A stretch of DNA of 64,000 bases from Hymenobacter mucosus (GTDB lineage: Bacteria > Bacteroidota > Bacteroidia > Cytophagales > Hymenobacteraceae): positions 186,001-250,000 of the forward strand of contig NZ_FZNS01000006.1 of the NCBI RefSeq assembly GCF_900188255.1, in the 5' to 3' direction. Shown piece after piece: positions 54,321 to 63,556 of the stretch. Numbering within the stretch: the first letter of the stretch is position 1; the number at the start of each line of letters is the position of its first letter. The position numbers were made by a program, and so were the translations under genes. Under the pieces are notes generated by a model that saw only the letters and a program-made list of their open reading frames with translations, did not search any database and was not told the DNA's origin.

Positions 54321-54890
54321 CTAGCGCACTAGCGTTGGGAACGTTACTTCGGCGTCGGTGCTGCCAGGGGTAGCGGTGCCGTCTTTGGTTTCGGGCTGGT
54401 GACGTAGCGTAATTTTTAGGGAGCCCGTGGTGCCGGTAGCATTAGCGGCTCCCGTTACCGCGGTGCTTGACAAGCCAATGGGGAGGTTATTCTTATCCTT
54501 GTCAGTAGCCGTGATGGTGAGGTTGACGCCCGTAGGCGAGAAGACGAACAAGTGCTCATCACCTTCTTCTAGAATCTCGGCACTTGTGTTTTCTGCCGGT
54601 GTTTTGGTTTCATCCAGAAGAGCCAGGGAACCGGTGTAGGTAGTGTTTGGCGCCAACACCAGCGTAGCCGGCGTAATGGTGCCCGCCACACCACCGTCGC
54701 CGTCGGGGTCGCGGTACTGAATAGAAAGCGGCGTGCCTCCGCCCTGAGGCGTGAGGGTATAAGTTACGGTCGTAATCTGCTCGTTATCGTCGTCGGGCGT
54801 GGGGTCATCGTTGTCGTCCTTACAGGCCGTAAACAGAGCAGAAGAAGCCAGCAGGGCTAGAAAGGCAGGACGGAAAAGGAAGTTGGACAT
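54321..54890 (-). CDS. Lipoprotein accompanying the TonB-dependent receptors
   Basis: 189 residues from the ATG at 54890, with lipobox SALFTAC and an acidic DDNDDPTPDDDN linker after the cysteine. The mature part (TVTYTLTPQGGGTPLSIQYR, TTYTGSLALLDETKTPAENT, EEGDEHLFVFSPTG) is a beta-sandwich-like module that I have seen in Bacteroidota lipoproteins next to zinc-related TonB receptors. Homologues are sometimes labelled 'type 1 periplasmic binding fold'. It follows the receptor gene at 54945 by 54 bases and is likely cotranscribed. A surface substrate-capture role is inferred. Confidence 0.72.
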   Translation of the reverse strand: MSNFLFRPAFLALLASSALFTACKDDNDDPTPDDDNEQITTVTYTLTPQGGGTPLSIQYRDPDGDGGVAGTITPATLVLAPNTTYTGSLALLDETKTPAENTSAEILEEGDEHLFVFSPTGVNLTITATDKDKNNLPIGLSSTAVTGAANATGTTGSLKITLRHQPETKDGTATPGSTDAEVTFPTLVR

Positions 54891-54944
54891 GGTAGATGAG
54901 GTATGGAGTTTGAAAAGGAATGGTGACAAAATCAGGTCAGTGTT

Positions 54945-57368
54945 TTAGTGGCTGGCCCCGCCAAATTCCAGCGGTATGCGCACGCGCAGTGTCACGTTGC
55001 GGCCCATCTCGTCGGCGAAATAGCGGTAGCGGTTTAGGTAGTCGCGGTAGCGTTGGGTAAGAAGGTTGCTACCCGCCACACTCACCTCTAGGGGTAGGCG
55101 CCCCCAGTGCACGGTAGCGCCCGTTTCTAGCCCCAGCAAGGCGTAGCCAGCAGGGGGGAGGGCATAGTCCTTGCTGGCATAATCGGCGGGCACGCGCGTT
55201 TGGCGCGCCACGGCGTAGCCCGTCAGGTGCACGTACCGCTGCGTAAGACGTGGGCTTGCTGCCTCTGGCGCCTCATAGCGCACCGAAAGCTCTGCGCGGT
55301 CGGCGGGCATGTATACTTGCCATTGGTCAGCTTTCGTGTCTCGGCCCCGCACCACGGTGGCCTTGCCCGCTAAAGTCCAGTGTGGCGTTAGCCCGTAGGT
55401 CGCGCCCAGGTCGAGGCCGCGCAACGTAGCGTTGGTTTGGAAATACTGCCAGCTGATAAGCGTGCCCCGAATGTTGATGACGGGTGGTAGGATAGGCTGC
55501 TGGTAAATGAAGCCCTGAATACTGGTCTGATAGACCGTTAGCTCCCCGTTGAAACGCGGATTATCGTGCCAAGTAGCGGTTAGGGCAGTATGGTAGGCCG
55601 TTTCGGGGTGTAGTGCTCCGTTGCCCGGCACAAGGTCATAGCCTAGTTCGTACTGCGCATTGTGTACTCCGTCGCTAAACCGCTCATTGACGGCTGGGGC
55701 ACGCTGGGTGAGGCTCGTGGTGAGACTGAGGCTGAGGTGAGGGGTAGCATCGTAGATTGCACCCAGTGAAGCGGCGGGTGTGAGGTAGGTGAACTGTTGG
55801 CGGTCCACGTAGAAGACGCTTACTGAGTCGCGCAGTTCGCGTGCAGCACGGCGGGTGGCGAGGTAGCGGTAGTCGGCCCGTACGCCGGCCTCTACCTGCC
55901 ACTTCTGCTTCTGCCAGCGCTCTATAGCAAAGGCCCCGCCTACCGTGTTGTTGTAGTAAGGAATAAAGCCTTTGGTGCCGCTGGCGTAGCGGTTTGCTTG
56001 GTAGGTGCCCGCCAAGCCTACGCTACCGCTAAAGTGGCCCAAGGGCTTGTGCTCCCACAGCAGTTCGCCGGTAGTTGTGCGATTCGTGTAGCTGAGTGCC
56101 GGCCGGTTGCGCGCCGCGCGGTCGTCGTTGCGAGCATCATACAAGTCATATTCATTGCGGTAGTCAACCTGCTGAGCCACCGTAGCCTGTAGGCGCCCTA
56201 TGCTCCCAGTTTTCACAAACCCCGTTGCTTTCAGCAGATCGTGCCGAACCTGCTGGTATGCCCGGTTGATGTCGTAGTTGAAGGAAGTCGTTTCCAGCGG
56301 CCTTTGTCGGGCAATGGCGGCGTACAAGTCGGTAGGGCTTTCGGCATGAGCAGCGGGCAGAATACCCAGCTTCGTGCTGAAACGGCTATAAAAAACCTCG
56401 ACCCCATATGTGTCCTTGTGCCAGCCTAGCGCCCCTGAGAAGTCGTACTCGGAAAAGCCTGAATTCTTGAGGTAGTAGCCCGGCGCCCGCATAGTACCTG
56501 CTCGTTTGGCCGTGCCTTGGGCGCGCCAACTCAGGGCGGGCAGGCGGCGCAGGTTGCCTTCTACCGTACCTGAGGCCGCCCCGAGGCCATTGTTGCTCAT
56601 GCCCACCAGCTGTAGCTCGCCCCCCGTTCCTACTGAGTCGCGCAAGGGCTTGGGTTCTACCAGTACTACGCCCCCAATAGCATCGGAGCCGTACCGCACG
56701 CTGGCCGCGCCTTTCACCACCGTCAGCTGGGAAGCAATGAAAGGGTCGATTTCGGGGCCGTGCTCCTGCCCCCACTGCTGCCCTTCCTGCCGCACCCCAT
56801 TGTTCAGGATGGTGACGCGGTTGGAGTGCAAGCCGTGGATCATGGGCTTGAAAATGCTGGGCCCCGTTTGAATGGCTGTTACCCCAGAAATCTTTTGCAA
56901 CGCTTCGCCCAGGGCCTGCCCGCGGGTCTGCTGCAGAGCTTGGCCGCTAAGGGTAGCCGTAGGTTGTGGGCTAGGCGCCGTTACGTGCTGGCCTTGCACT
57001 ACAGCTCCTTGCAGCACTATTGCATCCGGGTGCAGTTTGAAGTCGCGTACCACTGCCGCTCCTACCTGTAGTACGGCAGTTTCGGAGGCAAAACCCACAA
57101 AGGAAACCTGCACGTGGTACGTGCCTGGGCAAAGCTCAAGATGATAATGGCCATCGGCCTCGGTTTGCGTGGCTTGCTGGGTTTCCAGCACCACTACCGT
57201 CGCGCCAGCCAGCGACTCCCGACGCTCATGGTCGGAAATGCGGCCGCTTAGCGACAGGGCGCACGATGCAGACTGGGCGTTTGCTGGGGCTGCCCAGCAT
57301 CCTAGTAGGAGAAGCAGCCACCATGCGCAAACAGCCCGGCCCGGTACGCCCGGAACACGGAAAAGCAT
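54945..57368 (-). CDS. TonB-dependent receptor, metal cluster copy 2
   Basis: 807 residues: signal peptide (cleavage near APANAQS), carboxypeptidase-like domain (LSGRISDHERRESLAGATVV), plug (FKPMIHGLHSNRVTILNNGV, RYGSDAIGGVVLVEPKP) and barrel ending in RIPLEFGGASH. Its plug is clearly similar to that of the receptor at 51645. It precedes the lipoprotein gene on the same strand, and a small His-containing secreted protein gene lies 159 bases upstream. Metal or metallophore import is the best context-based guess. Confidence 0.9.
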   Translation of the reverse strand: MLFRVPGVPGRAVCAWWLLLLLGCWAAPANAQSASCALSLSGRISDHERRESLAGATVVVLETQQATQTEADGHYHLELCPGTYHVQVSFVGFASETAVLQVGAAVVRDFKLHPDAIVLQGAVVQGQHVTAPSPQPTATLSGQALQQTRGQALGEALQKISGVTAIQTGPSIFKPMIHGLHSNRVTILNNGVRQEGQQWGQEHGPEIDPFIASQLTVVKGAASVRYGSDAIGGVVLVEPKPLRDSVGTGGELQLVGMSNNGLGAASGTVEGNLRRLPALSWRAQGTAKRAGTMRAPGYYLKNSGFSEYDFSGALGWHKDTYGVEVFYSRFSTKLGILPAAHAESPTDLYAAIARQRPLETTSFNYDINRAYQQVRHDLLKATGFVKTGSIGRLQATVAQQVDYRNEYDLYDARNDDRAARNRPALSYTNRTTTGELLWEHKPLGHFSGSVGLAGTYQANRYASGTKGFIPYYNNTVGGAFAIERWQKQKWQVEAGVRADYRYLATRRAARELRDSVSVFYVDRQQFTYLTPAASLGAIYDATPHLSLSLTTSLTQRAPAVNERFSDGVHNAQYELGYDLVPGNGALHPETAYHTALTATWHDNPRFNGELTVYQTSIQGFIYQQPILPPVINIRGTLISWQYFQTNATLRGLDLGATYGLTPHWTLAGKATVVRGRDTKADQWQVYMPADRAELSVRYEAPEAASPRLTQRYVHLTGYAVARQTRVPADYASKDYALPPAGYALLGLETGATVHWGRLPLEVSVAGSNLLTQRYRDYLNRYRYFADEMGRNVTLRVRIPLEFGGASH

Positions 57369-57527
57369 AGGAAGACAAAAAGAAGCCAGATACTAGACTG
57401 GCTACCGTAGCCTCACACGCTAGTGCGCTGAATGTGAGAAAGCAACCTCTGCGACGAACAACGCAAGAGAATAGCTATGCCAAATCCTTCCGGAAGGCAT
57501 GAGCCGCTACGGCAAGCCACACGGGTA

Positions 57528-57878
57528 CTAGTGCTGGCTTGGGGGCCCGCGTAAAGCGAGCGTAGGTGCGGGTGCCGTTGCCACTGGTGCCAGCCGAGGC
57601 GTTGCAGTAGGGTGGGCATACGCAAGAACTGGAGCGGGCAACAATAGCGGAGCCGGAGTTTGGAAGGCTACGCTGTAAAAGTTGTCCGCATCGCAATGCT
57701 GGTGCTTGCTGGATAATAATGCTTTGCCCTTGGGCCAGCCTACCTGCTCCGTTGGCTCATCAGTAGTGTGCGTGTGGGCGTGCATGGCCAGAACCCACGT
57801 GTCGGGCAGCAGCACCCGCACAAAGCACAGGAGCAGCACAAGGGCCAGACGGGAACGGAGGGTACGCATTTGCAACAA
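57528..57878 (-). CDS. Small exported protein with His/Cys motif
   Basis: 116 residues (Met 1 at 57878 or Met 4 at 57869). A hydrophobic N-terminal segment (LALVLLLCFVRVLL) acts as signal or anchor. HAHTHTT follows, then SSKHQHCDADNFY, giving five or more His and a Cys in a short span, consistent with metal binding. The C-terminal part is Pro/Ala-rich. Similar small proteins often lie directly upstream of metal-linked TonB receptors in Bacteroidota. No named family. Confidence 0.6.
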   Translation of the reverse strand: MLQMRTLRSRLALVLLLCFVRVLLPDTWVLAMHAHTHTTDEPTEQVGWPKGKALLSSKHQHCDADNFYSVAFQTPAPLLLPAPVLAYAHPTATPRLAPVATAPAPTLALRGPPSQH

Positions 57879-58399
57879 CGTAGCAGGTATTGGGCAAATG
57901 TATAATAAAATCTGGTTAAGTCTTATGCGTACTCGCTTTCAGTCAGAATCATAAAAGCATAATCATGCGGCAACACCTACCACATATGCACTGTCGTCCT
58001 TTGTGGCATCATCAAGCAGTCATAAGATCTTGAAGCCATGAAACATCTCACAAATCGTCTGCTCCGCCGTTTAGCCGCCGTCCTGCGGCCCACACGCCAG
58101 TCCGATAACTTGTTCGTATGACCGGTAGCGCTGTGCGGCCCTTTGGCTACCGGCCTAGCCAGTATGGGTATCGACGCTCAATGCCCTCTATTCCCAAGGA
58201 AAAGGCCCTAACTGCCTCCTTCCCGCTACCTGTCGTTTCAAAGCAGGAAAAACTAGCGGCGTAAAAGCCTTCAAGCAACAAAATGGCGTGTCTAACGAGG
58301 TTCTAGCCGGAACGAACGAATTTCGCCCCCGTGAGTGTATGGGTAATCTAGGTTTGCGGTGCTTACTAGCTAGATGGCTAGCCTATTGTGCACCGCGTT
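57879..58399. other. Sparse 520-base region without a convincing gene
   Basis: The region holds two very short ORFs on the plus strand, one of 27 codons (58038-58121) and one of 48 codons (58118-58264), overlapping as ATGA. Neither resembles a known protein. A frame continuing towards 58530 overlaps the next gene and is probably a shadow. No tRNA or clear terminator is seen. It may be regulatory, or a decayed gene. Confidence 0.4.
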
Positions 58400-58879
58400 A
58401 TGATTCACATTCACGATTCTCTCTATTTACAAGTTTCCTCTCCGCTACACTTACTACGCTGGGAGTGGCACGATCTACTTTCCTACGACCGTTTCCGGGC
58501 CGCTTTCAAGGAGCTGCTGGTACTATCTAATAATTATCATATCACGAATTGGCTAGCCGACCTGAGCACAATGCCGCTGGTGGGAACTGATGAGCAGGCA
58601 TGGCTCAGCGACGAGTGGCTTCCCGAATTTGCTCGCCTGTCGATACAGCACTTGGCAATAATTCAGCCGCCTACTATGCACAATCAGCTCGTTATCGAGA
58701 GTGTGCTTAGTGACGGCCGCCGTTGCAACAATGCCGACGTGCAATTCTTCTCCGATATTCCATCGGCCCTAGACTGGCTGACTTCTTCCTCTAGTGTGGC
58801 TACGCAGCTTGAGCAGGAGTGGCTTGCCAATACGCGGATGATTCGCTCACCGAGTCTTTTGTCGCGCATGTGGATATAA
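58400..58879 (+). CDS. STAS/SpoIIAA-like protein, paralogue of the one at 6673-7092
   Basis: 159 residues from the ATG at 58400 (MIHIHDSLYLQVSS). Shared landmarks with the 6673 protein: a central strand-turn (NWLADLSTMPLVG against AVLNDNRRLVG), an acidic W-containing helix (LSDEWLPEFARLSI against LEQQWIPHALSTGL) and a following strand (QHLAIIQP against RYWAHLDN), then VQFFSDIPSALDWL against VGIFEDQLQAEDWL. It has no signal peptide and no catalytic residues. The function is unknown; regulation or scaffolding is a family-level guess. Confidence 0.62.
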   Translation: MIHIHDSLYLQVSSPLHLLRWEWHDLLSYDRFRAAFKELLVLSNNYHITNWLADLSTMPLVGTDEQAWLSDEWLPEFARLSIQHLAIIQPPTMHNQLVIESVLSDGRRCNNADVQFFSDIPSALDWLTSSSSVATQLEQEWLANTRMIRSPSLLSRMWI

Positions 58880-58904
58880 GCCGCCCTATTAAGTAGCTGC
58901 CTGC

Positions 58905-58920
58905 GCTGACAAGCTGACAG
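58905..58920 (+). promoter_or_regulatory. Tandem CTGACA element upstream of htpG
   Basis: Two 8-base direct repeats, GCTGACAA and GCTGACAG, lie next to each other at 58905-58920, about 112 bases before the htpG ATG. They may be a regulator site for stress control; the assignment rests only on repetition and position. Confidence 0.25.
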
Positions 58921-59031
58921 CCAATATGGACTTGGAATATGGTTTGAAACGGAAAACAAAGCGAGGCTGGCCGGGCCACCGGCTGGCAGACTGTCTGGTT
59001 TTTTGTTTTAACCCCTCTTTTCTACAGCGTT

Positions 59032-60864
59032 ATGCAAGAGAAAGGTAGCATCTCGATTCATACCGAGAATATCTTCCCCATCATCAAGAAGTTCCTGTAT
59101 TCCGACCACGAAATCTTCCTCCGGGAATTGGTGTCGAATGCCGTGGACGCCACCCAAAAGCTGAAAAGCTTGGCCCAGTTGGGCGAGTTTAAGGGTGAGC
59201 TGGGGGACCTGAAAGTAAAGGTGAGCGTGGACAAGGAAGCCCGTACCATCACCATTGCAGACCGTGGCCTAGGCATGACGGGCGAAGAAATCAAGAAGTA
59301 TATCAACCAGATTGCCTTCTCTGGTGCTTCTGAGTTCGTTGAGAAGTATAAAGAGAAAGATGCCGCTGCCAAAGACCAGATTATCGGTCAGTTTGGCCTG
59401 GGCTTCTATTCTGCTTTCATGGTAGCCAAAGAGGTAGAAATCTTCTCTAAGAGCCACAAAGAAGGCACCGAGGCGGCGCACTGGGTATGCGACGGCTCGA
59501 CCGAGTTTAGCTTAGAAACCACTGAAAAGGCTGAACGTGGTACCGATGTAGTATTGCACGTAGCAGAGGATTCGGACGAGTTTCTAGAAGCTGCCCGCTT
59601 GCGGGGTATCCTGAACAAATACTGCAAGTTCCTCCCCATCGAGATTGAGTTTGAGGGTGAGGTAATAAATCAGACGGCTCCCATCTGGACCAAGCAGCCT
59701 TCGGAACTGACCGACGAAGATTACACCAAGTTTTACCAGGAGCTGTACCCCTTCTCGGAAGCGCCTCTGTTTTGGATTCACCTCAACGTAGATTATCCCT
59801 TCAATCTGACGGGTATTCTCTACTTCCCGAAGGTGAAAGACGAGCTGCAGTTCCAGCGCAACAAGATTCAACTTTACTCGCGTCAGGTGTTCATCACTGA
59901 TGAAGTGAAGGATGTGGTGCCCGAGTTCCTGATGCTGCTGCACGGCGTTATCGACTCGCCGGACATCCCATTGAACGTGTCGCGTAGCTTCCTGCAAGCT
60001 GATGCTGCCGTGAAGAAAATCAACACTTACATCACCAAAAAAGTAGCCGATAAGCTAGCAGAACTGTACCGTAAGGACCGCACTGGCTTTGAGGAGAAGT
60101 GGTCGGATATTGGGCTGTTCGTGAAGTATGGCATGCTTTCCGATGAGAAGTTCTACGAGAAAGCCAAGGACTTTGCGTTGGTTCAGAACGTAGCCGGTAA
60201 GTTTTTCACTCTGTCGGAGTACCAAGAGTTCGTTCAGGCCAATCAGAAAGACAAGAACGATCAAACCGTAGTGCTTTATACCACCGACTCAGAAGCGCAG
60301 CACGCATTTGTGCAAGCTGCCCAGGAGCGGGGCTATGATGTGCTTAAGCTTGATGGCCCGCTAGATGCGCACTTCATTGGTCAGCTAGAGCAGAAGTTAG
60401 AGAAGGTGTCGTTCAAGCGCGTAGATGCCGATACCGTTGGTAAGCTCATCGAGAAAGAGGAGCAGACCGAGAGCGTACTAAGCGACGACGACAAAACACG
60501 TCTGCAGGACTTGTATAAGCAAGCCATCAGCAACGAGCAGATGCAGGTACAAGTTGAAGCCCTCTCCCCTCAAGATGCTCCCGTCATTATTACGTTGCCA
60601 GAATTCATGCGCCGCATGAAGGATATGCAGCGTGCGGGCGGTGGTGGTGGCATGCAGATGTTTGGCTCCTTACCAGATAGCTACACCGTCAGTGTAAATG
60701 CTAATCACCCGATAGCACAACGCATCTTGCAGGCTGAAGGAGAAGCAGGCAATAAGCTAGCACGTCAAGCATTTGATTTGGCTTTGCTAGCCCAAGGCAT
60801 GTTGAAAGGAGAGGCCTTAACCGCCTTTGTGAAGCGCAGCGCTGACTTATTAGCTGCTGAATAG
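59032..60864 (+). CDS. htpG: Chaperone HtpG (Hsp90)
   Basis: A 610-residue Hsp90. The N-terminal GHKL ATPase has FLRELVSNAVDATQKL (ATP-lid Glu and Asn), DRGLGMTGEEI and IGQFGLGFYSAFMVA. The middle domain has LNVSRSFLQADAAVKKI with the conserved Arg that contacts the ATP phosphate, and the C-terminal domain (about 500-610) dimerises. It is an ATP-driven cytosolic chaperone. It is monocistronic and ends at a strong terminator. Confidence 0.97.
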   Translation: MQEKGSISIHTENIFPIIKKFLYSDHEIFLRELVSNAVDATQKLKSLAQLGEFKGELGDLKVKVSVDKEARTITIADRGLGMTGEEIKKYINQIAFSGASEFVEKYKEKDAAAKDQIIGQFGLGFYSAFMVAKEVEIFSKSHKEGTEAAHWVCDGSTEFSLETTEKAERGTDVVLHVAEDSDEFLEAARLRGILNKYCKFLPIEIEFEGEVINQTAPIWTKQPSELTDEDYTKFYQELYPFSEAPLFWIHLNVDYPFNLTGILYFPKVKDELQFQRNKIQLYSRQVFITDEVKDVVPEFLMLLHGVIDSPDIPLNVSRSFLQADAAVKKINTYITKKVADKLAELYRKDRTGFEEKWSDIGLFVKYGMLSDEKFYEKAKDFALVQNVAGKFFTLSEYQEFVQANQKDKNDQTVVLYTTDSEAQHAFVQAAQERGYDVLKLDGPLDAHFIGQLEQKLEKVSFKRVDADTVGKLIEKEEQTESVLSDDDKTRLQDLYKQAISNEQMQVQVEALSPQDAPVIITLPEFMRRMKDMQRAGGGGGMQMFGSLPDSYTVSVNANHPIAQRILQAEGEAGNKLARQAFDLALLAQGMLKGEALTAFVKRSADLLAAE

Positions 60865-60896
60865 TCTTAGAAAGTCTTAAGAGTTTTAAGCAGTAC

Positions 60897-60936
60897 AAAA
60901 CCCCTAGCTATTTTGGTAGCTAGGGGTTTTGTTTTT
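60897..60936 (+). terminator. Rho-independent terminator of htpG
   Basis: Thirteen-base arms (AAAACCCCTAGCT at 60897-60909 and its complement at 60918-60930) followed by GTTTTT. It lies 32 bases after the htpG stop. Confidence 0.92.
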
Positions 60937-61013
60937 CTAGGCTCCTGGGTTTGGATAGTCTGTAACTTGTGGCGTCGCTACAGCAGACAGCTTTCCTACC
61001 ACTTTCTTTAAAT

Positions 61014-62465
61014 ATGTTCGAGCACTTATCGTATTCTGGGAGCCTACGAAAAACTATTGTCTGGTCTGGTGTAGTGATCTATATCGTGCTGGCAGTGCTA
61101 GCAATAGTGTTTTATAAGGAGAGAGTAGCATTTGTAGACTTGTCATTTCACTTGTTTACTATTCTGCAAGAAGATACCCTTACAATTCAGAACTACCGGT
61201 TTGGGGCAGCTATAACACAGCTAGTGCCGTTGCTGGGCGGCCGATTAGGGCTGAGCTTACATACTGTTACAATTCTCTATTCATTGGCATTTGTGGGATG
61301 GTACGCGTCCGTGTTTGCCTTTTGTGTATGGGGCGCACGTGCTGTGCGCTGGGGAACTGTAGTAGTGCTACTGAGCACCCTAATGGTGACTCACACTTTT
61401 TACTGGGCGCAGTCTGAATTGCAGCAAGGACTGGTGTTTATGGTGCTGTTCCTAGCGGTTTACCAACGGTGGCTGGTAGTAAAATGGCCCGGTTGGGGAG
61501 TACCAGCCCTGAGCATAGGTTTGTTTACCTTATGCTTTTTTCATCCGACCCTGTTCATTCCCTTTAGCTTCTGCTGTCTATTCTTTGTATTGCGTAATAG
61601 GGATAGTTATACTAGTTACTTGTGGTTGTTGGGAGCAATGCTGGCTCTAACATATATCAAAAACAAAGTATTTCATACGCCTTACGATATCGATAATATC
61701 AAGCGTACAGATAAGCTATTCAGCTTATTTCCAAACTATTTCAACACGTATGCATTCCAGAGATTTCTTAACTGGCTAGTATACGATTACTATTTGCTCT
61801 CACTAGGGCTTATACTAGTAATAGCCCACTATGCTTGGCAAAAGCAGTGGCTAAGAATGGCGTTATCTGGCGGCGCCTTTCTTGCATATGCAGTACTAGT
61901 TACTGGCTCTTATTCTGAAGGGCAGGAGCCACAGTTTTACATGGAAAATCTGTTGCTGCCCTTGGCCGTATTTGTGGCAGTCCCTTTAGCATTTGATGTA
62001 TTGCCTAGCCTGCCAGCACGATGGGCAGCAGGTATGGTAGTAATAGTCCTGACGCTTCGACTGTTGAGCATTGGGTTTGCCCACGTTCCTTACAGTAACC
62101 GAGTAGCTTGGGCCCAACGTCTATTGCATCACACCGAGAATCTTCCCAATCGTAAACTGCTGTTACCAGAGCAAGGGGTACCCATGGATACAGTAATGAT
62201 GACCTGGGCCACACCTTACGAATTTTGGCTTCTCTCCTCTTTAGAAGAACCTCAACAGGCGCGCTCTATCTGCATAAGCTCGAACCCTGACGAGAAGATG
62301 TCTTTCTTGAATAAGCCCCAGTCCTTCCTTGCTACCTGGGGCCTATTCGACTACAGTCAACTGCCAGCGCGTTACTTTCCCTTTCCTACAACTGATACTA
62401 CTAGTTACAAGCGTACTACATATGCCGAGCTAATGCCCTCGGGGGGACCAGTGTACCGCTGGTAG
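61014..62465 (+). CDS. Polytopic membrane protein, glycosyltransferase-C-like topology
   Basis: 483 residues from the ATG at 61014 with about ten to twelve hydrophobic helices. The loop after helix 1 contains FVDLSFHLFTILQEDTLTIQ, an acidic-aromatic pattern seen in GT-C-like or uncharacterised polytopic enzymes of Bacteroidota. The C-terminal soluble part (about 370-483) ends YAELMPSGGPVYRW. It cannot be given a substrate or family name. Composition is more AT-rich than in the middle of the window, as often in membrane proteins. Confidence 0.65.
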   Translation: MFEHLSYSGSLRKTIVWSGVVIYIVLAVLAIVFYKERVAFVDLSFHLFTILQEDTLTIQNYRFGAAITQLVPLLGGRLGLSLHTVTILYSLAFVGWYASVFAFCVWGARAVRWGTVVVLLSTLMVTHTFYWAQSELQQGLVFMVLFLAVYQRWLVVKWPGWGVPALSIGLFTLCFFHPTLFIPFSFCCLFFVLRNRDSYTSYLWLLGAMLALTYIKNKVFHTPYDIDNIKRTDKLFSLFPNYFNTYAFQRFLNWLVYDYYLLSLGLILVIAHYAWQKQWLRMALSGGAFLAYAVLVTGSYSEGQEPQFYMENLLLPLAVFVAVPLAFDVLPSLPARWAAGMVVIVLTLRLLSIGFAHVPYSNRVAWAQRLLHHTENLPNRKLLLPEQGVPMDTVMMTWATPYEFWLLSSLEEPQQARSICISSNPDEKMSFLNKPQSFLATWGLFDYSQLPARYFPFPTTDTTSYKRTTYAELMPSGGPVYRW

Positions 62466-62543
62466 ACAGACCGCCATGCCGGCCATGAGCACCAAATCCA
62501 TCTATCTTTACGTTTGATGCTGCGAACTCTGCCTGCTAAGTTT

Positions 62544-63509
62544 ATGCGCTTGTTTCATCCGCACGTTTTTCTCCTGTCGCTACTCCTGCTACTCGCTGCG
62601 GCTTGCTCTAAAAAAACTGTTTCATTTAATAGTAAGCCTGAGTCAGTCGGCGTGAAGCTAAGTGCCGATACCTTGGCTTCCACTCAGGATACTACCAGCT
62701 CACCCTCGTTATCGGCGAAGCGTGCCAGCTTAACTAAAGAGCAGGAGCGTGCTGCCAAGGAGAAAGAAAAGGCTGCTCAACGTCAACCGAAAAAGAAGAA
62801 AAACATCTTCTTAGGGGAGCGAATTAAGAAGGCCTATGTGAAGTCGGGGGCAAAAGGTAAAAACCAGGTAATAGAAGTCTTTTATTACCTCCGCACCTTC
62901 CAGCAGCCCAATCCATTTGCCCCTGCCCGCTACGCCTACGACCCCAAAAAGCGCCGCCTGTTTAAAGCGCCGCCCGGCGAATTAGATCCAAATCAATTTA
63001 AGGTTTTGCACGGCCCGTATAAAAAGATGCAGGGTGGAAAGGTGGTAGAGACTGGGTTTTATGCCTTGGGTACGCGCCATTTACGGTGGGAAAAGCTCAC
63101 GCGCGACAACATATTAGTCAGCAAGACCCATTACGAAATGGGGTTCCCGCGCGACGCGAATGTGACGTACTACGATGCGGGCCAGAAGCAAGTCAAAGAA
63201 ATAATTCCGTTTGTGAATGGTAAGCTAGAAGGGGAGTATGTGCGCTACAACGAGAACGGCCAGTTAGAGTGGGACGGTCAGTTTGAGAATGGCAAACGCA
63301 TTGGCACTTGGAACAGGTACTGGGGCTTCCGCAACACTCGCAACCGCCTACGTTACGAGTATGAGTACGGCGAAACAGGGTATGACCCTGAACTGGCGGA
63401 GCCTGTTCTAGTGAAAGAATACAACCGGAATGGCGTGCTTATTTATGAGAAGGATAAGCTTGACAAGCGAAACCAGCCTGATACAGCTCGGCCAGGTGCT
63501 AGAAAGTAA
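62544..63509 (+). CDS. MORN-like repeat lipoprotein
   Basis: 321 residues from the Met at 62544, which opens a lipoprotein signal (LLLLLAAACSKK). A Met at 62517 is also possible, but TATCTTTA at 62503-62510 resembles a -7 element and would leave that start with almost no leader. After a basic linker (EKEKAAQRQPKKKKN), the C-terminal half carries MORN-type repeats (GKLEGEYVRYNENGQLEWDG, QFENGKRIGTWNRYW). Such lipoproteins are common in Bacteroidota; function unknown. Confidence 0.72.
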   Translation: MRLFHPHVFLLSLLLLLAAACSKKTVSFNSKPESVGVKLSADTLASTQDTTSSPSLSAKRASLTKEQERAAKEKEKAAQRQPKKKKNIFLGERIKKAYVKSGAKGKNQVIEVFYYLRTFQQPNPFAPARYAYDPKKRRLFKAPPGELDPNQFKVLHGPYKKMQGGKVVETGFYALGTRHLRWEKLTRDNILVSKTHYEMGFPRDANVTYYDAGQKQVKEIIPFVNGKLEGEYVRYNENGQLEWDGQFENGKRIGTWNRYWGFRNTRNRLRYEYEYGETGYDPELAEPVLVKEYNRNGVLIYEKDKLDKRNQPDTARPGARK

Positions 63510-63556
63510 AGTGGCCTACTAATGCCGTACTAGTTTGAGGTTGCCACCAGGCTTAA

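Noticed and set aside
58288..58530. 80-codon plus-strand frame before the STAS-like gene
   Set aside because: It overlaps the better-supported STAS-like gene in another frame and has no conserved features.
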